NCBI GenBank assembly: GCA_964035575.1
Contig: OZ037924.1
Span: 372,001-436,000, forward strand
Length of the DNA: 64,000 nucleotides
Direction: 5' to 3'
From: Rhynchopus sp. YZ270_cl-10
Taxonomy: Eukaryota > Euglenozoa > Diplonemea > Diplonemida > Diplonemidae
Positions 1 to 10,597 of the stretch are shown in pieces. Under the pieces are notes generated by a model. That model made no database searches, had not been told where the DNA came from, and saw only the letters and a program-made list of their open reading frames with translations. The stretch's first letter is position 1, and each line of letters opens with the position of its first letter. The position numbers and the translations under genes are program-made.

Positions 1-140
1 GGGATCACCCTCTGCGCAAGCACCGTCAACGCATACCGAAACCCCCCCGACAAAATCGGCATCAATTCCTCCTGTGCCCGCATTTCAAAGAACGTCGGCA
101 ACGGGGAGTCCAAATTGTACTGCGATAAAATGAGATCCAT
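1..140 (-). CDS. PEX12: Peroxin-12 (PEX12), N-terminal part, cut by window edge
   Basis: Only the first 46 codons are present, reading from the ATG at 140-138 leftwards off the window. The peptide contains DSPLPTFFEMRAQEEL followed by FRYALTVLAQR, which matches the start of the Pex2/Pex12 amino-terminal domain (short polar start, then F-E-x-x-A-Q-x-x-L-M and a first amphipathic helix ending in VLA). In other eukaryotes PEX12 is a RING peroxin of the peroxisomal membrane that, with PEX2 and PEX10, forms the ubiquitin ligase recycling the PEX5 import receptor. The RING and membrane segments lie outside the window. The start is the first ATG of the frame. The assignment rests on a short match, so another Pex2/10/12 family member is possible. 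Confidence 0.68.
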   Translation of the reverse strand, partial: MDLILSQYNLDSPLPTFFEMRAQEELMPILSGGFRYALTVLAQRVI

Positions 141-390
141 TTTTGGAGCCCTTTTTTTACCCTGGAAGAGCGGGGGAGGGAGTGTTTAGAGCGGTGGGAG
201 ATAAAAGGGTGTATTGAAAATAATGTGGAGGGAGAAAATGGTCTTTGTTTGAGCTTCTCTTTTGTGTGTGAAAAATGGGTATAAAAAAAGGATGGAAATA
301 AAGTGAAGTGCAATTTTATAACCTTGAAGCAGAATGTGGAATAGTGCTGCGGTCATTCTTTTGTTGCATTGGTAAAAACACTTTACATCA

Positions 391-455
391 ATACTGGGTT
401 AATATAATGCACCCAATATCGGCTGAAGCCTATGTACTACAGAAGGTGGGCGCAG
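391..455 (+). repeat. Module G copy 1 (divergent)
   Basis: Carries the family core CCAATATCGGCTGAAGCC then TATGTACTACAGAAGG. The better-kept form at 19891-19980 has GTACTCAATGTTGGCCGAAG followed by TTTGTACTACGGAAGG. Confidence 0.5.
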
Positions 456-831
456 GTCATATGTTTACTTTTCTAATGTCTAATAACCATGACAATAAGT
501 GGAGTAACTTGTTTGAAACAATATATAAAAGACTCCCCCTGAGTCAAGACACTCTTCACGCTTCATAGGTCAACAAAGAAACTTTTTTTTTGAAAAAAAA
601 AAAAAAAACGAAATATGAATGTGACCGCGCCCACATCTAAGTAGTCCTTAAAGGACTATGAAGGGGTTTGTGAGAGAATTACTACCCACAATCTGTCAGC
701 AAAGGGGGGGGAGGGAGGGGGATGGGTGAAAGAAAGAAAAAAAAGAAAAGTGTAGACAGTTTTGAGTCTGTAAAGACTCAAAGCTTCCACTTCTTTTGTG
801 TACCTACCCCCTTCATGCAAAAACAAGAAAT

Positions 832-860
832 GATGAACCTAAGCCTCGTGTTTAGTCGTC
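832..860 (+). repeat. Module E copy (hairpin CTAAGC/GTTTAG)
   Basis: GATGAACCTAAGCCTCGTG then TTTAGTCG. Same layout as the roughly 20 other E copies: GATGAAC, a CTAAGC arm, a short CT-rich loop, a GCTTAG-type arm, then TCACC or similar. Here the right arm is GTTTAG, keeping the pairing through one G-T wobble. Confidence 0.55.
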
Positions 861-962
861 AAAGAATACTACAGAAATACATCACTAAAACACATAAATA
901 TGGGGATATTTTTGGGGCAAATAAATGAAGAGGAAAAAGAGGAGAAAAAAGACAAGAGGAGA

Positions 963-3900
963 CTATTTCCGGTGCCCCCCTCTCTTCCTCTTAACCCCTC
1001 TGGCCCCTACAGTGGTAGAGGGGAGTCCACGACCGGGGAGTGCGAGGCTTGTGTTTACACCTCCTTTGCGTTTTGGCTTTGTGGCACGCGGAACGATTTC
1101 GGTTGTTGCGACAGCTTTTTTGTTTGCGAGGAAGGAGTCGTTTCTTGTGATGGTGTTTGTTTGGCCGGTTGCACGGTGTTGTTGTTGTTGTTGTTGTTGT
1201 TGCTGTTGTTGCTGCTGCTTCCACTGCGGCATCGGCGGTGCCACGCTCTTCCTCGCCATCTGCGCCATCTCCAAATCAAGCTCCGTATTCTTCACCTCCT
1301 TCCCACCCCCCTCCAAAGACATCTTCACACAAAACCCTATCAAACATGCCGGGTGCGTCACATAGGTGCAAAAGAAGTAAAGCCTTCCATTGCTCGATAG
1401 TGGACCACATACTGCGTCTTCTGCCTTCCATATTAAGATATTCCCGATGACATACCACACCATCAGGAAGCATAATATCAATGCACAACAGCAACCGGAA
1501 ATCCAATGGGAGGTGAGGGTGATGTCCCAGTTGGAGAGACCTTTGCGCCAGACTCTTACAAAGACGTAGGAAGCTAGGGCAGCGAAGGTGAAGCCGAAGA
1601 CGCCATTTACGACAAACCAGTTTTGGAGGAGGGGTTCATTGCAGGTGGCCCCTCCTGGGTCTTTCGCGTCTCCGCATATCCCGGTGGCGCGGCCGTCTGA
1701 GCTGTAAACATAACCAATGCATTCACCCTTTCCGTGGCTTGCGACTACCAAGGCAAGCGGCCAGAAGGAGAGCACCCCCAGGATCACGACCAACGCTGCC
1801 ACCAATAAAGGGACGTAGCGGGCTTTGTTGCTGTGCTTCCGCTTTGGTGGCGCGGCTGGTGTCTGCGGGGCCACAGCAGACCCCGAAGCCTCACGCTCGG
1901 GTGCATCCTCTAGGAACTCCTCCTCCACCTCCGCCCAAGGGAAGTAGCGGCCTTCTTTGTCCTTTTTGAGCTGGAAAGGGAAAAAAAGGGGTGTTTCGAT
2001 GAATGGTCTTGAATTTGATGATAAATTGTGAGGGGGGGGAAAGTGCTCAAAAAATATTGAAGGTTGTAAAGGGAGGGGGGTTTTTTTAGGTGTAGGGTTG
2101 GTACTTTTTGGGGGGCATACTGTAGTAAGCATGTTCTCGCAGAGGAGGATGGGTGTGAGGTCGTCGATGCGTCTCTCGTGGACGTGGAAGATGACAGCTT
2201 TGGCAGTGCCGTCGTATTCGCAGCTGTGGGGAGGGTTTGTGTTAGCAGGAGCATGATGCACTTAAGATTTTGAGTGGTAACTTATTCCGTATTCGTCTTA
2301 AACAAAACAAAGAGTATATGAAACGTACTAAAACGCAGCTCGGTTGTGCAAAAGGGTGGGACCTTCGAGTGTTCCGTATTGAAAGAGAACGGAGGCGGTT
2401 CACAATCGCTTGAAAAAACACCGATTTATACCCAAGAAACAAAACAAAAAAAAAACACATACAGCTCCTCAAGTGCATGGCGCCGGTCCAACTCAGAATG
2501 GATCATCGCTGGGCAAGGGAGGTGCTTATAGAGCTCTTGAAATTCCTCTACGTTAGGGTCTGACGACACAAGAATCACCTCAAAGCTCTTCTTCCTCGAA
2601 AACCTTGCATAAAAGTCCATCAACAGCCGCGCCACGATCAACGGCTTCTGCATCCAACTCGAGAGGAACAACAAAACAAAGAAGGTACTCCCCGCTAGCA
2701 CCTCTTCCGTTGCCTTTATCCGCGACCCTATATTATCTTTCACGAGAAGATGGTCACCAAACCACTCCAAAAGAACCTGCGGATCATTAAAAAGACAGGG
2801 GTGTCCCCAGGTATCCCTTTTGAGGGGAAGCTGTACATAACGTGCGTCGTGCAGTGTTGCCCATACATCTGTTTCATCTTTGCCTTGCAGCAACCAATGA
2901 ACGGGGTCGCAGTTTGGAGAGTCGGGTCCTGTCTGCATGATGTAGCCTGCGATTACCTCAGGGTTTTTCAACTCTATCACAACCTCTACTACTCCTGCGA
3001 ATGCAGATGCACGCCAATACCCATCTCCTTTTAGTAGATTGCTAACATGAGTCTCTGCGGAAGAGTTGTCGTGGTCTCCTTCTTCTAAGGCTTTGACGTC
3101 AACGTCGGTTTCTTCGCCTTTCATGAGGCGGGGTTTGGTGTCAAGGATGTCTATTGACTCTATGGTGTCCACAACGCTTCCGGAGGGGCGAAGCAAACGG
3201 AAGGAGGCAAGCTGGTAGACCGCGGGGCCGTCGCAGTGGCGCTGCTTGGTGAAGACGAGACGCAGCTTTTTGTAGCGTTTCGTGTCGCCTCTGAGGCTAA
3301 GCGTCCAGGCAACCGGCACTGCAGAAAAGAGAGGTGACGCTGTAGCAGCAGGTGCCTGACAATCAGACGGCGACTGCAAACGCGGACGGCACAGTACAAT
3401 TTGCGTCATCGCCGCCAAATTCACCGCCCCATCTCCAATCAAAGAGCGCTCCACCGCAGTGAACGACACCATATCCCCTTCGTTCGTGCAGAAGGCCTGC
3501 CAGAGCTGTACTAACTCTGCCTCGCATTCTTGCCAACGCTCTTGAATTAGCTGCAAAACGTGGACAGATATCATACTTTTGTCCACCTCCCCATCACTAT
3601 CGAAATTGCCGACTAATTCCGTGAGTTTGCTTGCATCTGACTTAAAGGTTTCGTAAATCCACAGAATCCACCCTGTAGCTAAAGGTGCGAGGAGTGCACT
3701 GTTTGCTTTGACGAGAGAAGTAAAGAAGAGCTCAGCTTCTTCCAACGTAAGAAGTCCATCAGCAGAGCGGAATGAAGAAGTGAATGCTTCAAAGGCCTTT
3801 AAAAGGAAGGGCCGCGAGGCGGCCATACTCTGCATAACATCGGTTTCAAGCTCTGCCAAGAGCACTGCGGGGCTTTGGTTACCACGCTCCGCTTGGAGAT

Positions 3901-5944
3901 GCGACATTGCACGCTCCAACGCGATTGCGCCACAACGTACATAGGCTTCCACGCAGGCTTCTTTCCGACGCAACAACGATGCCGTCGATTTTCTTCTTGA
4001 AAATGACTCAATCGGAACTGCACTAGATCTCCGCCTCATCGGAACCTCCTCCACCGCTTGACGTTGCTGATGCTTTGGTGAGGTAGACGGCATTGTACAG
4101 GACCCATCTGTCATCAGCTCCCCTTCTTCTTCTGCATCTATTCGCGGTATAGGAGAGGCTACAGCGCCGGAGAGAGCCTCTACTGCTATGGTCACATCCT
4201 GTAAAGGGTTTTCTAGAACGATGTGGTCGGTGTCCTTGGGTGGTGGGGGGTTTGCGAGGGGAGCTGATTGGAGTTCTTGAGATATTTCTAGATCGTCTTC
4301 GTTGTTGTCTCCTTCTGTGGCTGATCCAGCTTCGTCTTCATCGAGTTGAGATTGGGATGGTTGTGATGCAGATGGTTGTGACGGAAGAGGTTTGTTAGGA
4401 TCTTGATCTAAACGTATGCTGCTTGTCAGACTCGCGCGCTTCCCTGCCTCCCCAGCCTCCTCCGCGGTAGTAAGCGGTGCCTCCACCCTCTTCTTCTTTT
4501 TCTTCTTCTTCCCTCCCGACTCCTCCAGCCTATCCTCCTTCTCCTCCTTCTCCTTCTTCTTCCTCCGCTTCGTTTTCTTGTGTAGTAATGGTGGTGAGTC
4601 TGGTGGAAGTGGTCCCTCCTCTTTTTCTTGCTCATCTTGGATTTGACTTAACGCGAGACACATTTTCAAGGCCTCTTCTGCAGCATCTCCTGCATGAGGG
4701 GAAGGGGCCTCGGAGCTGCCTGCATTGCTCTTTGCCGCCTCTTTGTCTTCTTCGTCTTGAGTGGGGGGTATGGCAGTATCTTTATCATCCCCTTCATCAA
4801 CTGGAGGAGACCGTGGTGGTGGTGAAGGCACACTCGGCATATCCGGCAACACCGACAACGCCACCGCAACATCAGCCTCAATCAATACATCATCCGCACC
4901 TTCCTCTCCCTGGAAGGGTGGTGGTGATGCGGACCCATCCGCTTCAATTTCAACCCCCTTCTCTTCAATTTCTGCAATAATTTGATCGTTTTGTGTTTCA
5001 TCCTTTTCCCCAGATGGTGATCCAGGAGAGACGGGACGTCCCTCCACTGATTCTTTTTCTGCACCAATTTGAGTATTTTGTGTTTCATCCTTTTCCCCAG
5101 ATGGTGATCCAGGAGAGACGGGACGTCCTTCTATTGACTCTATTTCTGCAACAATTTGAGAATTTTGTGAATTTTGTGAATTTTGTGAATTTTGCGTATT
5201 TTGCATATTCTGCTCTTCCTTAGAATGCGATTGAGAAGAAGACGATCTCCGGTCCTCCATCTCTAACGTCTCGCTCTGCATTCCCTTCTCCCCCTCGGGG
5301 GGCGGAGAGGAGGGTTGAGCATCCTTCACCTCTGTTTCTTTAGTCTGAATGCCATGCAGAGGTTCGATGCTTCCTTCATCATCCTCCTCCTCCTCCTCCC
5401 CCTTTGCCGCTTCCAACGCCAACCTTTCCAACCGCTCTAGCTCTACCAAAGGATCGTTTATGTCGAGCGACACCCCCTCCTCCTCTTCGTCCTCTTCTTC
5501 GAACCCGATGTGTAAGAGATCGTCATCGGTGTTGGGTTCTGCTCTTGGAGAGATAGAAGGGGCTGGTGAAGCTGACGCGGAGCGTTCCTTTTGGATTCTC
5601 GCCTCTGAAGCTGTTGGAGAGGCTAGAGGGGTCTCCATTGCTTCGGAATGAGAGGATTTGCTGCAGAGTGAGGCAGTAGGGGAGGGCTGAATCGGGACTT
5701 CTGGAATGCTTCCAGGGGAGTTGCTGCGGGAGGGGAGAGGAGGAGGAGGAGGGGTTTGGCTATCTGGAGGATCAGTTGTCTTCTGAGGTTGCTCTTCGGG
5801 GCTAGGGGAAGGGGGGTCATTCTGGACCTGCCGTGCCTTCTTCTTCTTCTTCCGACGCTTCTTTGCAGACCCACACGACAGCTGGCTTCCATCAGAAAGA
5901 GAAACACTACCCGATACAGATGCAATCTGGTCTACATCCGACAT
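963..5944 (-). CDS. Nucleoredoxin-like protein with discoidin-like domain and C-terminal membrane segments, three exons
   Basis: Exons 5944-2463, 2223-2121 and 1970-963 join in frame to 1,530 residues. The start is the first true ATG of the frame (MSDVDQIAS). Residues 1-650 are acidic, Ser/Pro/Lys-rich and disordered, with a duplicated block near 4990-5130. Residues about 690-830 are helical with EF-hand-like stretches. About 885-1030 resembles a discoidin-type beta domain (LVFTKQR, GYIMQTGPDSPNCDPVHWLL). About 1060-1215 is a thioredoxin fold of the nucleoredoxin/tryparedoxin type (VILVSSDPNVEEF, DRRHALEEL), and the spliced exon 3 supplies the family ending DKEGRYFPW, which supports both introns. 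Four hydrophobic segments and a polyQ tract (near 1177-1220) follow. The redox motif, normally WCPPC or WCxxC, reads WMQKP, so oxidoreductase activity is unlikely. Role unknown. Confidence 0.8.
1971..2120 (-). other. Intron 2 of the nucleoredoxin-like gene (150 bp)
   Basis: Donor GTATGCCCCC at 2120, acceptor TTTCCAG ending at 1971. Phase 0. It has no in-frame stop, so the frame reads straight through it. The residues flanking the splice restore the nucleoredoxin ending (KKDKEGRYFPW), which supports removal. Confidence 0.8.
2224..2462 (-). other. Intron 1 of the nucleoredoxin-like gene (239 bp)
   Basis: Donor CT|GTATGTG at 2462, acceptor CCCCACAG ending at 2224. Splicing joins HALEEL to CEYDGTAKAVIFHV, giving a continuous thioredoxin-fold strand order. 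Unspliced, the frame closes soon after the donor. Confidence 0.82.
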
Positions 5945-6087
5945 TGTTGTACTGTAGGGATGGATTGGAATTTGGGGGGGAGGGGAGGAGGAGGGGGGGG
6001 AGGAAAAGCGGGACAACACTGTAGTGTGAAAAGAGCAACTTCATTGGGTGGGGTCTTATGTACCTTCAGGTTTGAAGAGAAAAAAAG

Positions 6088-6132
6088 AGTTGGAAATACA
6101 AAAGACCCTCTCGTGAATAGTGTACCAGATCC
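6088..6132 (+). repeat. Module D copy 1
   Basis: GTTGGAAATACAAAAGACCC then TCTCGTGAATAGTGTACCAG. Matches the start of the longer D copies at 11870 and 60523. It sits in the 270-bp gap between the PPR-like and nucleoredoxin-like genes. Confidence 0.55.
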
Positions 6133-6214
6133 ACAAAAAAAAAGGGATGAATCTAAGCTTTGGATAGATTCTAAAAGCTTGAAATATTCAGGAAAAAAAC
6201 AGAAAAAAAACACC

Positions 6215-7555
6215 TCATTGGAGAAGAAATGATTCAACCAAATCAAGCGGTACTTTATGAGGTGCGTACAACTGCGTCAACTCTCTCATGTACATCCCTG
6301 CCAGAGGAGGTGCAACCTTCAGCAGAAGGCTTAACAGGACCTTTTGGCGTGGATAGGTACTCCGACCGATGTTGCCTATGTAATACGCTGCAGAAGCGAA
6401 TCTGGCTCGCAGGGCGGGGTCTGTTGTTGTGTCCGCACACTGTGAGCATACATCCAGCAAATAGAGGACACGCCTCTCAGAGAGAAGCAACTCAGCATTC
6501 TGTACACCCTCAGCCAACCGCAACAACGCACAGAGGTATCTCCATACCGCTTCTGCATCCTTTAAATAAAAGAACAGATCGATAATCCGAAACAACTGTT
6601 GGTCAGATTGCACCACTACCACATCCCTCTGACGAACCCCTCGAGAATCCTGAGGTCGAATCTCTTCCAGCATAAATTCCCCCGATGTATTGTCAGGAAG
6701 GGTATTAAGGATTGTCCGCGCGGTGTTGAGAATAATATTCCGCTCTGAGTAACCGACCCCTCCCCGAATAAAGCCGGCTGCCTCATTTAGGAAGACATAA
6801 AAAAGCTGGATCTGGGTTGCAACCTTTTTTGCTTCCTCTGCAGTGCCTCTTCCTTGCAGGGAAAGGATAAACGCGGTGTACAATCGATCTACTTCAGAAA
6901 AATGCGAAAAAAGCGAAAACCCTGTGAAGGAACCTACCCCTTGTACTACCCTTCTTAACGTTGTTTTGCTAAATTCGAGTAATGTTTCTAATAAAAGCAC
7001 ATTATGTTGCACCCAAACAAACTCTTTTGCGCTAATCACTAAAAACAATGTGTGCACTGCGAGACCCTGAACCAACGTATTTTCCATTAATCTACCTACA
7101 ACGAAGCTGGGATGGGTAGAACACAGTTTGGCCCAAATTTCTTCGATTTTTGCCCCATTTTTTAACACAGAATACAAACGGAGTTCCGCATTCAAGACGT
7201 GAAGGTTGTTTTCGATGACAAACCCATTTCCTTCCATGAAGGCTTTGGTTTCGGCAAAACGCTCTTCATTTCCTTGCATTGCAAGACCTCGCAGCACCCA
7301 GTGGTATGTGACTTCATTCACACGCATGCCATCAGCTGCAGCATCGCGAACCACCGCTATAGCCGCATCAATCTGCTGGTACTTCGTTAACAACTGGACC
7401 TGTACACTCACACTCTTCGGTCCAATATGACACCCCTTACCACGAAGCTCTGCGACAGCCTCCATCAACACCCGCTCTGGGCTGTGCAAACGAACCGCAC
7501 CTTTTTGAAAAAGGTCCACTAAATGTTGGGCACATTTTCCGTCGGGCCATCTCAT
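6215..7555 (-). CDS. Pentatricopeptide-repeat-like helical protein
   Basis: A 446-residue single-exon frame with the start ATG at 7555 (MRWPDGKCAQ) and stop TGA at 6217-6215. The first 200 residues show helical pairs of about 35 residues, e.g. VSVQVQLLTKYQQIDAAIAV, then NEVTYHWVLRGLAMQGNEER, then a third with MEGNGFVIENNLHVLNAELR. The V-T-Y-x-x-V-L-x-G-L-A and (A)-M-E-x-x-G signatures are typical of PPR repeats. The rest is alpha-helical without recognisable repeats. PPR proteins usually bind single-stranded RNA in mitochondria or plastids. A targeting peptide is not obvious at the N-terminus, so location is open. It precedes the nucleoredoxin-like gene on the same strand with about 270 bp between the stop and the next ATG. 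Confidence 0.6.
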   Translation of the reverse strand: MRWPDGKCAQHLVDLFQKGAVRLHSPERVLMEAVAELRGKGCHIGPKSVSVQVQLLTKYQQIDAAIAVVRDAAADGMRVNEVTYHWVLRGLAMQGNEERFAETKAFMEGNGFVIENNLHVLNAELRLYSVLKNGAKIEEIWAKLCSTHPSFVVGRLMENTLVQGLAVHTLFLVISAKEFVWVQHNVLLLETLLEFSKTTLRRVVQGVGSFTGFSLFSHFSEVDRLYTAFILSLQGRGTAEEAKKVATQIQLFYVFLNEAAGFIRGGVGYSERNIILNTARTILNTLPDNTSGEFMLEEIRPQDSRGVRQRDVVVVQSDQQLFRIIDLFFYLKDAEAVWRYLCALLRLAEGVQNAELLLSERRVLYLLDVCSQCADTTTDPALRARFASAAYYIGNIGRSTYPRQKVLLSLLLKVAPPLAGMYMRELTQLYAPHKVPLDLVESFLLQ

Positions 7556-7857
7556 ACAAAAAGATAGGCCGTGTGTACCCCTGGTAGGTTATGGTTATTT
7601 GGAAAGAGGAGAGAGGAGGAGGGAGAGAGGGAGAGAGAAGGTAAGATGAATGGAGGGGGAAAGAGCTTTTGTTTTATTGTTTTTGTTGTGTTTTTTTTTT
7701 TTGTGCGGATATTAAAACAATTTGAGCTGTGTTTTTTTTACTGCATTTTTTGAAAAAATTCTTGTTGGAAATAGTGTATTGTTCGCTATGTTGTGCAATA
7801 TTCACTTTTCTCCCCCCCCATTTTTTTTTTGCTTTTGTTTTGTTGGGAAGGAACGTT

Positions 7858-7930
7858 TCACCTACCTGGGGTATAAAATATCTGTACTCAATGTCAGCAG
7901 AAGACTTATTGTACTACAGAAGGATAAGAC
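7858..7930 (+). repeat. Module G copy 2
   Basis: CACCTACCTGGGGTATAAAA, then CTGTACTCAATGTCAGCAGA and TTGTACTACAGAAGGATAAG. Shares the CTGTACTCAATGT core and GTACTAC tail of family G. Confidence 0.6.
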
Positions 7931-7973
7931 GCAGATCGTTCTCAGCCAGAGTAACTCTTTTTTTTTTTTTTTT

Positions 7974-8683
7974 GAAAACTTTTTTTTACCATTCCTAGGG
8001 AACGGAGCAAATGTACAGCCCCTGGAAGCTCCAAGAAAATGGAGTCTTAATAGGAAGTTGCCTTCCGAAACGTGCACAACTGGCAAAAAAAAAAGGGGGG
8101 GGAGGTCAGTCTGCAGACTAAGGATTGGGGGTCTGGTAATTAATTAATTAAATGCTAGTCTGCACGGGGTTTCGTAACAAACAATGCAGGTGAAACCGCC
8201 GTTATTTGCATTTTTGGGCCGATCCCAGTCAGTGGTGGGGTCAATCTGAAGAAATGGACAAAATTTTAATGACTCAAATTTTTGGACAATATGAGCCCGG
8301 TCACTAATAGCTGGGGCCCATTTTCGGCCAAAAATTTCCTCAAAATCCGGGTTTGTAATAGTGACTTCACCTTCGATTACCCTTACAGGAGGGGTGAAGG
8401 AAGGTTGTGGAAAAGGGTCCTTATTTGCATTTTTGGGATCCGCCCGTGCAGTGGTGGGGTCAATCTCGAAAATTGGACAATTTTTTGACCACTTAAATTT
8501 TGAAAAATATGAGCCCGGTTCCTTATACGTGGTACCCATTTTCAAAAAAAATCGGGGTGGTAATGTAATTAATTAAATGATTTCTTAGTCTGCAGTCTGG
8601 GGGAGGTGTCGTCACTCACCTATATCATTGAAATACCATTGTTCACCAATGGTTGACCCCGATATTGTTGCCCCCCTTTTTTT
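7974..8683 (+). repeat. Repeat J copy 1, split by a hAT-like MITE
   Basis: 7974-8098 and 8608-8683 together match the uninterrupted repeat at about 11990-12191 (GGGAACGGAGCAAATGTACA, CTGGAAGCTCCAAGAAAATG, GGAAGTTGCCTTCC, ACTGGCAAAA, GGTGTCGTC, GTTGCCCCC). The 8107-8599 MITE sits between AACTGGC(A)n and GGTGTCGTC, so the 11990 copy acts as the empty site. Confidence 0.75.
8107..8599. mobile_element. hAT-like MITE, 493 bp, 8-bp TSD
   Basis: Terminal inverted repeats CAGTCTGCAGACTAAG (left) and CAGACTGCAGACTAAG (right, reverse complement), 15 of 16 matching, flanked by the 8-bp direct repeat GGGGAGGT at 8099-8106 and 8600-8607. CAG-starting ends with an 8-bp duplication are the hAT pattern. No transposase. 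The interior is mainly two diverged copies of a unit about 219 bp apart (TTATTTGCATTTTTGGG at about 8201 and 8420). The minus frame 8545-8144 translates this duplication (CPIFEIDPTT and CPFLQIDPTT) and is probably not a gene. Confidence 0.8.
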
Positions 8684-8889
8684 CTCGTTGGAACAGATCG
8701 TACAAGTAATCCAGAAGTCAAATGCTTTGCATCAACAATCAATGTCTTTTCCCTCCCCTATTTTTTTCAACCCATTGTAGCATAGCCTTAAATGGAAGAG
8801 CGTACAATCGAGGGATATTACCTCTATTCCACAAAAGGCTTTTGTGCATGCCATGACGTTTTTTTTTTTTTTTTTTGCTTTTTTTTTTT

Positions 8890-8937
8890 GAAAACTTGGT
8901 TGTATTAGTGTAGCCACCCTAGAGTGTGCTCCACTAT
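8890..8937 (+). repeat. Module B copy 1
   Basis: GAAAACTTGGTTGTATTAGT, then GTAGCCACCC and GCTCCACTA. TTAGTG and CACTA can pair around the interior. T-runs border it on both sides, as in the other B copies. Confidence 0.7.
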
Positions 8938-8962
8938 TTTTTTTTGTGCAAATGAAAAAGAA

Positions 8963-9058
8963 AGTTTGAAATATAACAATCCCCTCATGAAACAGTGTAC
9001 TTTGGTACACTGCATAATGAATTGTGTACCGGGGTGGACCCCCCCAAACCATGCAGTT
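8963..9058 (+). repeat. Module D copy 2 (long form)
   Basis: GTTTGAAATATAACAATCCC, then CAGTGTACTTTGGTACACTG (a hairpin) and GTGTACCGGGGTGGACCC. Follows module B directly and precedes module A, one of several B-D clusters. Confidence 0.65.
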
Positions 9059-9091
9059 TCTCCATTTTGGTTGTTTACATCTGAAAAGAAA

Positions 9092-9187
9092 TGGTTGAAA
9101 AAAGGTGCAAATGCCTCACTGCTATTATCGACGGAGTGCAGGGTGCACTGCTTTGTCCTCGGGTTATCGAACCCCAGAGAGCACAAA
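9092..9187 (+). repeat. Module A copy 1 (long form)
   Basis: GTTGAAAAAAGGTGCAAATG, then CCTCACTG, GAGTGCAGGGTGCACT, and the terminal hairpin CGGGTTATCGAACCCC before AGAGAGCAC. The 27050 copy keeps the same end. Confidence 0.65.
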
Positions 9188-9755
9188 TAAATCTCGAAAA
9201 GTTGAAACGGACCTCCACGACAGCTACCACTCTATACAGAAAGAGAAATTGAAAAGTGCAAAAAAAAAAAAAAAAATAAACACATAAACACCTCACACGT
9301 ACATCTCATGAGCTCTCCGCAGGTTTTTTTTTTAAAAAATCAAACCCAACCCCCATAGAGCCCTTCATTATAAGAAATCTGTTGTTTGGGAATGGTGTGG
9401 CTTGGTGTCACGTTACAATACAACCGGTGGGGGGGCATCACTTCATCCCTATATCGTTAATACATTTTGTGTTTCGTGATGTATTTTTTAAAAAATTCAT
9501 CAAAATAGACACATTCTGAGATGTTCAGATCAAAGAAAACTACATCAAAAACACATCAAAACAATAATACAGCAGATTGCCTTCAAGAGGGTACCTTCAG
9601 AAAGGGAGAAAAAAAAATTGAACACGAACAAGAAAATTCACCCTGTCGGGGACGCTGTTGAATATCCATACACACGATATACCAGGTTTCTTATATATAT
9701 TTTTTTTTTCCATCTCTCTTCGGGAAAAAAAAAAGAAGAAGAAGTTTATAAGATT
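9188..9755. other. Gene-free, A/T-rich stretch
   Basis: Only homopolymer runs and weakly repetitive DNA. No credible coding region or module. Confidence 0.5.
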
Positions 9756-9820
9756 GTTTCATATACTAACTATTCTACTGAATAGAAGGTATAATGGGGT
9801 GCACTAAATGTACCCAAACT
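9756..9820 (+). repeat. Module L copy 1 (two hairpins)
   Basis: Nearly identical to 26038-26102. First hairpin: outer stem TATAC/GTATA and inner stem CTATTC-tact-GAATAG. Second hairpin: GGGTGCA-ctaaa-TGTACCC. Then CAAAC and a T-run. Confidence 0.75.
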
Positions 9821-9828
9821 TTTTTTTT

Positions 9829-9864
9829 AAGATGAAACTAAGCCTCTCGTGCTTAGTCACCTTT
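9829..9864 (+). repeat. Module E copy (perfect CTAAGC/GCTTAG hairpin)
   Basis: AAGATGAAACTAAGCCTCTC then GTGCTTAGTCACCTT. Perfect 6-bp stem; starts 8 nt after module L. Confidence 0.75.
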
Positions 9865-10597
9865 AAAAAAGGTCATCTGCAACTGCTCCCTGTTTGGTTT
9901 TTTTTGAAAAATCCATAAAGCTCGAAAGACTTTGGGGAAAAAGTATTAGGTGACCACCACATTACATATACACCATATCTCTGCGTGACATATAATAAAT
10001 AATTGTTTGTTTTTTTTCAATACCTTACACCCTTTGTATTTGGGATAAAAAGTAGATTTGTTTTTTGAAATTTTTGGTTTTTTTTTTTGCTTAGTTTAAT
10101 ATCATTGCGGACACCCAGAGGATGACCACTGTTTTGCTTTTGTTTGGTTTGCTTTGTTTTGCTTTTTTGCTGGAAAAAAAAAAGAAGGAAAAAAAAGAAA
10201 AAGGAGTGTTGGAATGGAGTGGTTTACCACCTTTCGTTTTGTGATATCTCTCCAGTTTCCTTTTTGGTTTGTGGGGGCGGGGCTGGAGGGAGGGAGGGCG
10301 GGAGGGAGAGAGAGAGAGAAATCAATCAAAAAAAAAATAAAATAAACAATGGAATCCAGGTGGAAAATATACTGCGGAAAACTGAGAGGGGGAGATGGGG
10401 ATAGGGGGGTGTGAAATGAGGGGCTTAAAAGAGAACGACCCCTATATTGCAGAGAGATAGGAAACTGTTGTTTGTTTGTTTTTTTTTTTGTTTTTTGTTT
10501 TTTTTTGTTCAAACGTATTTTTGGTGCTGTATGTAAGTGTAGACACTCCCTGAGGTGCTTATACGATACAGTTTAGTTTGTTTGCTTGTTTTTTTTT

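Larger units (their letters stand above)
141..962. other. Intergenic stretch between PEX12 and the nucleoredoxin-like gene
   Basis: No gene seen. It holds a module-G copy (391-455), a module-E copy (832-860), an A-run at 592-608 and G-rich low-complexity DNA at 703-722. Both neighbours lie on the minus strand, so it contains the PEX12 promoter and the 3' end of the nucleoredoxin-like gene. No promoter motif was recognised. Confidence 0.6.

Noticed and set aside
5945-6019. Upstream extension of the nucleoredoxin-like frame
   Set aside because: It begins with a non-ATG codon and translates G/A-rich low complexity; the ATG at 5944 is the first true start.
8144-8545. 133-codon minus frame with an internal peptide repeat
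   Set aside because: The repeat reflects duplicated DNA inside a MITE; no start context or homology.
10102-10512. Lys/Pro/Ser-rich minus frame
   Set aside because: Made from homopolymer and GGGA-rich DNA.
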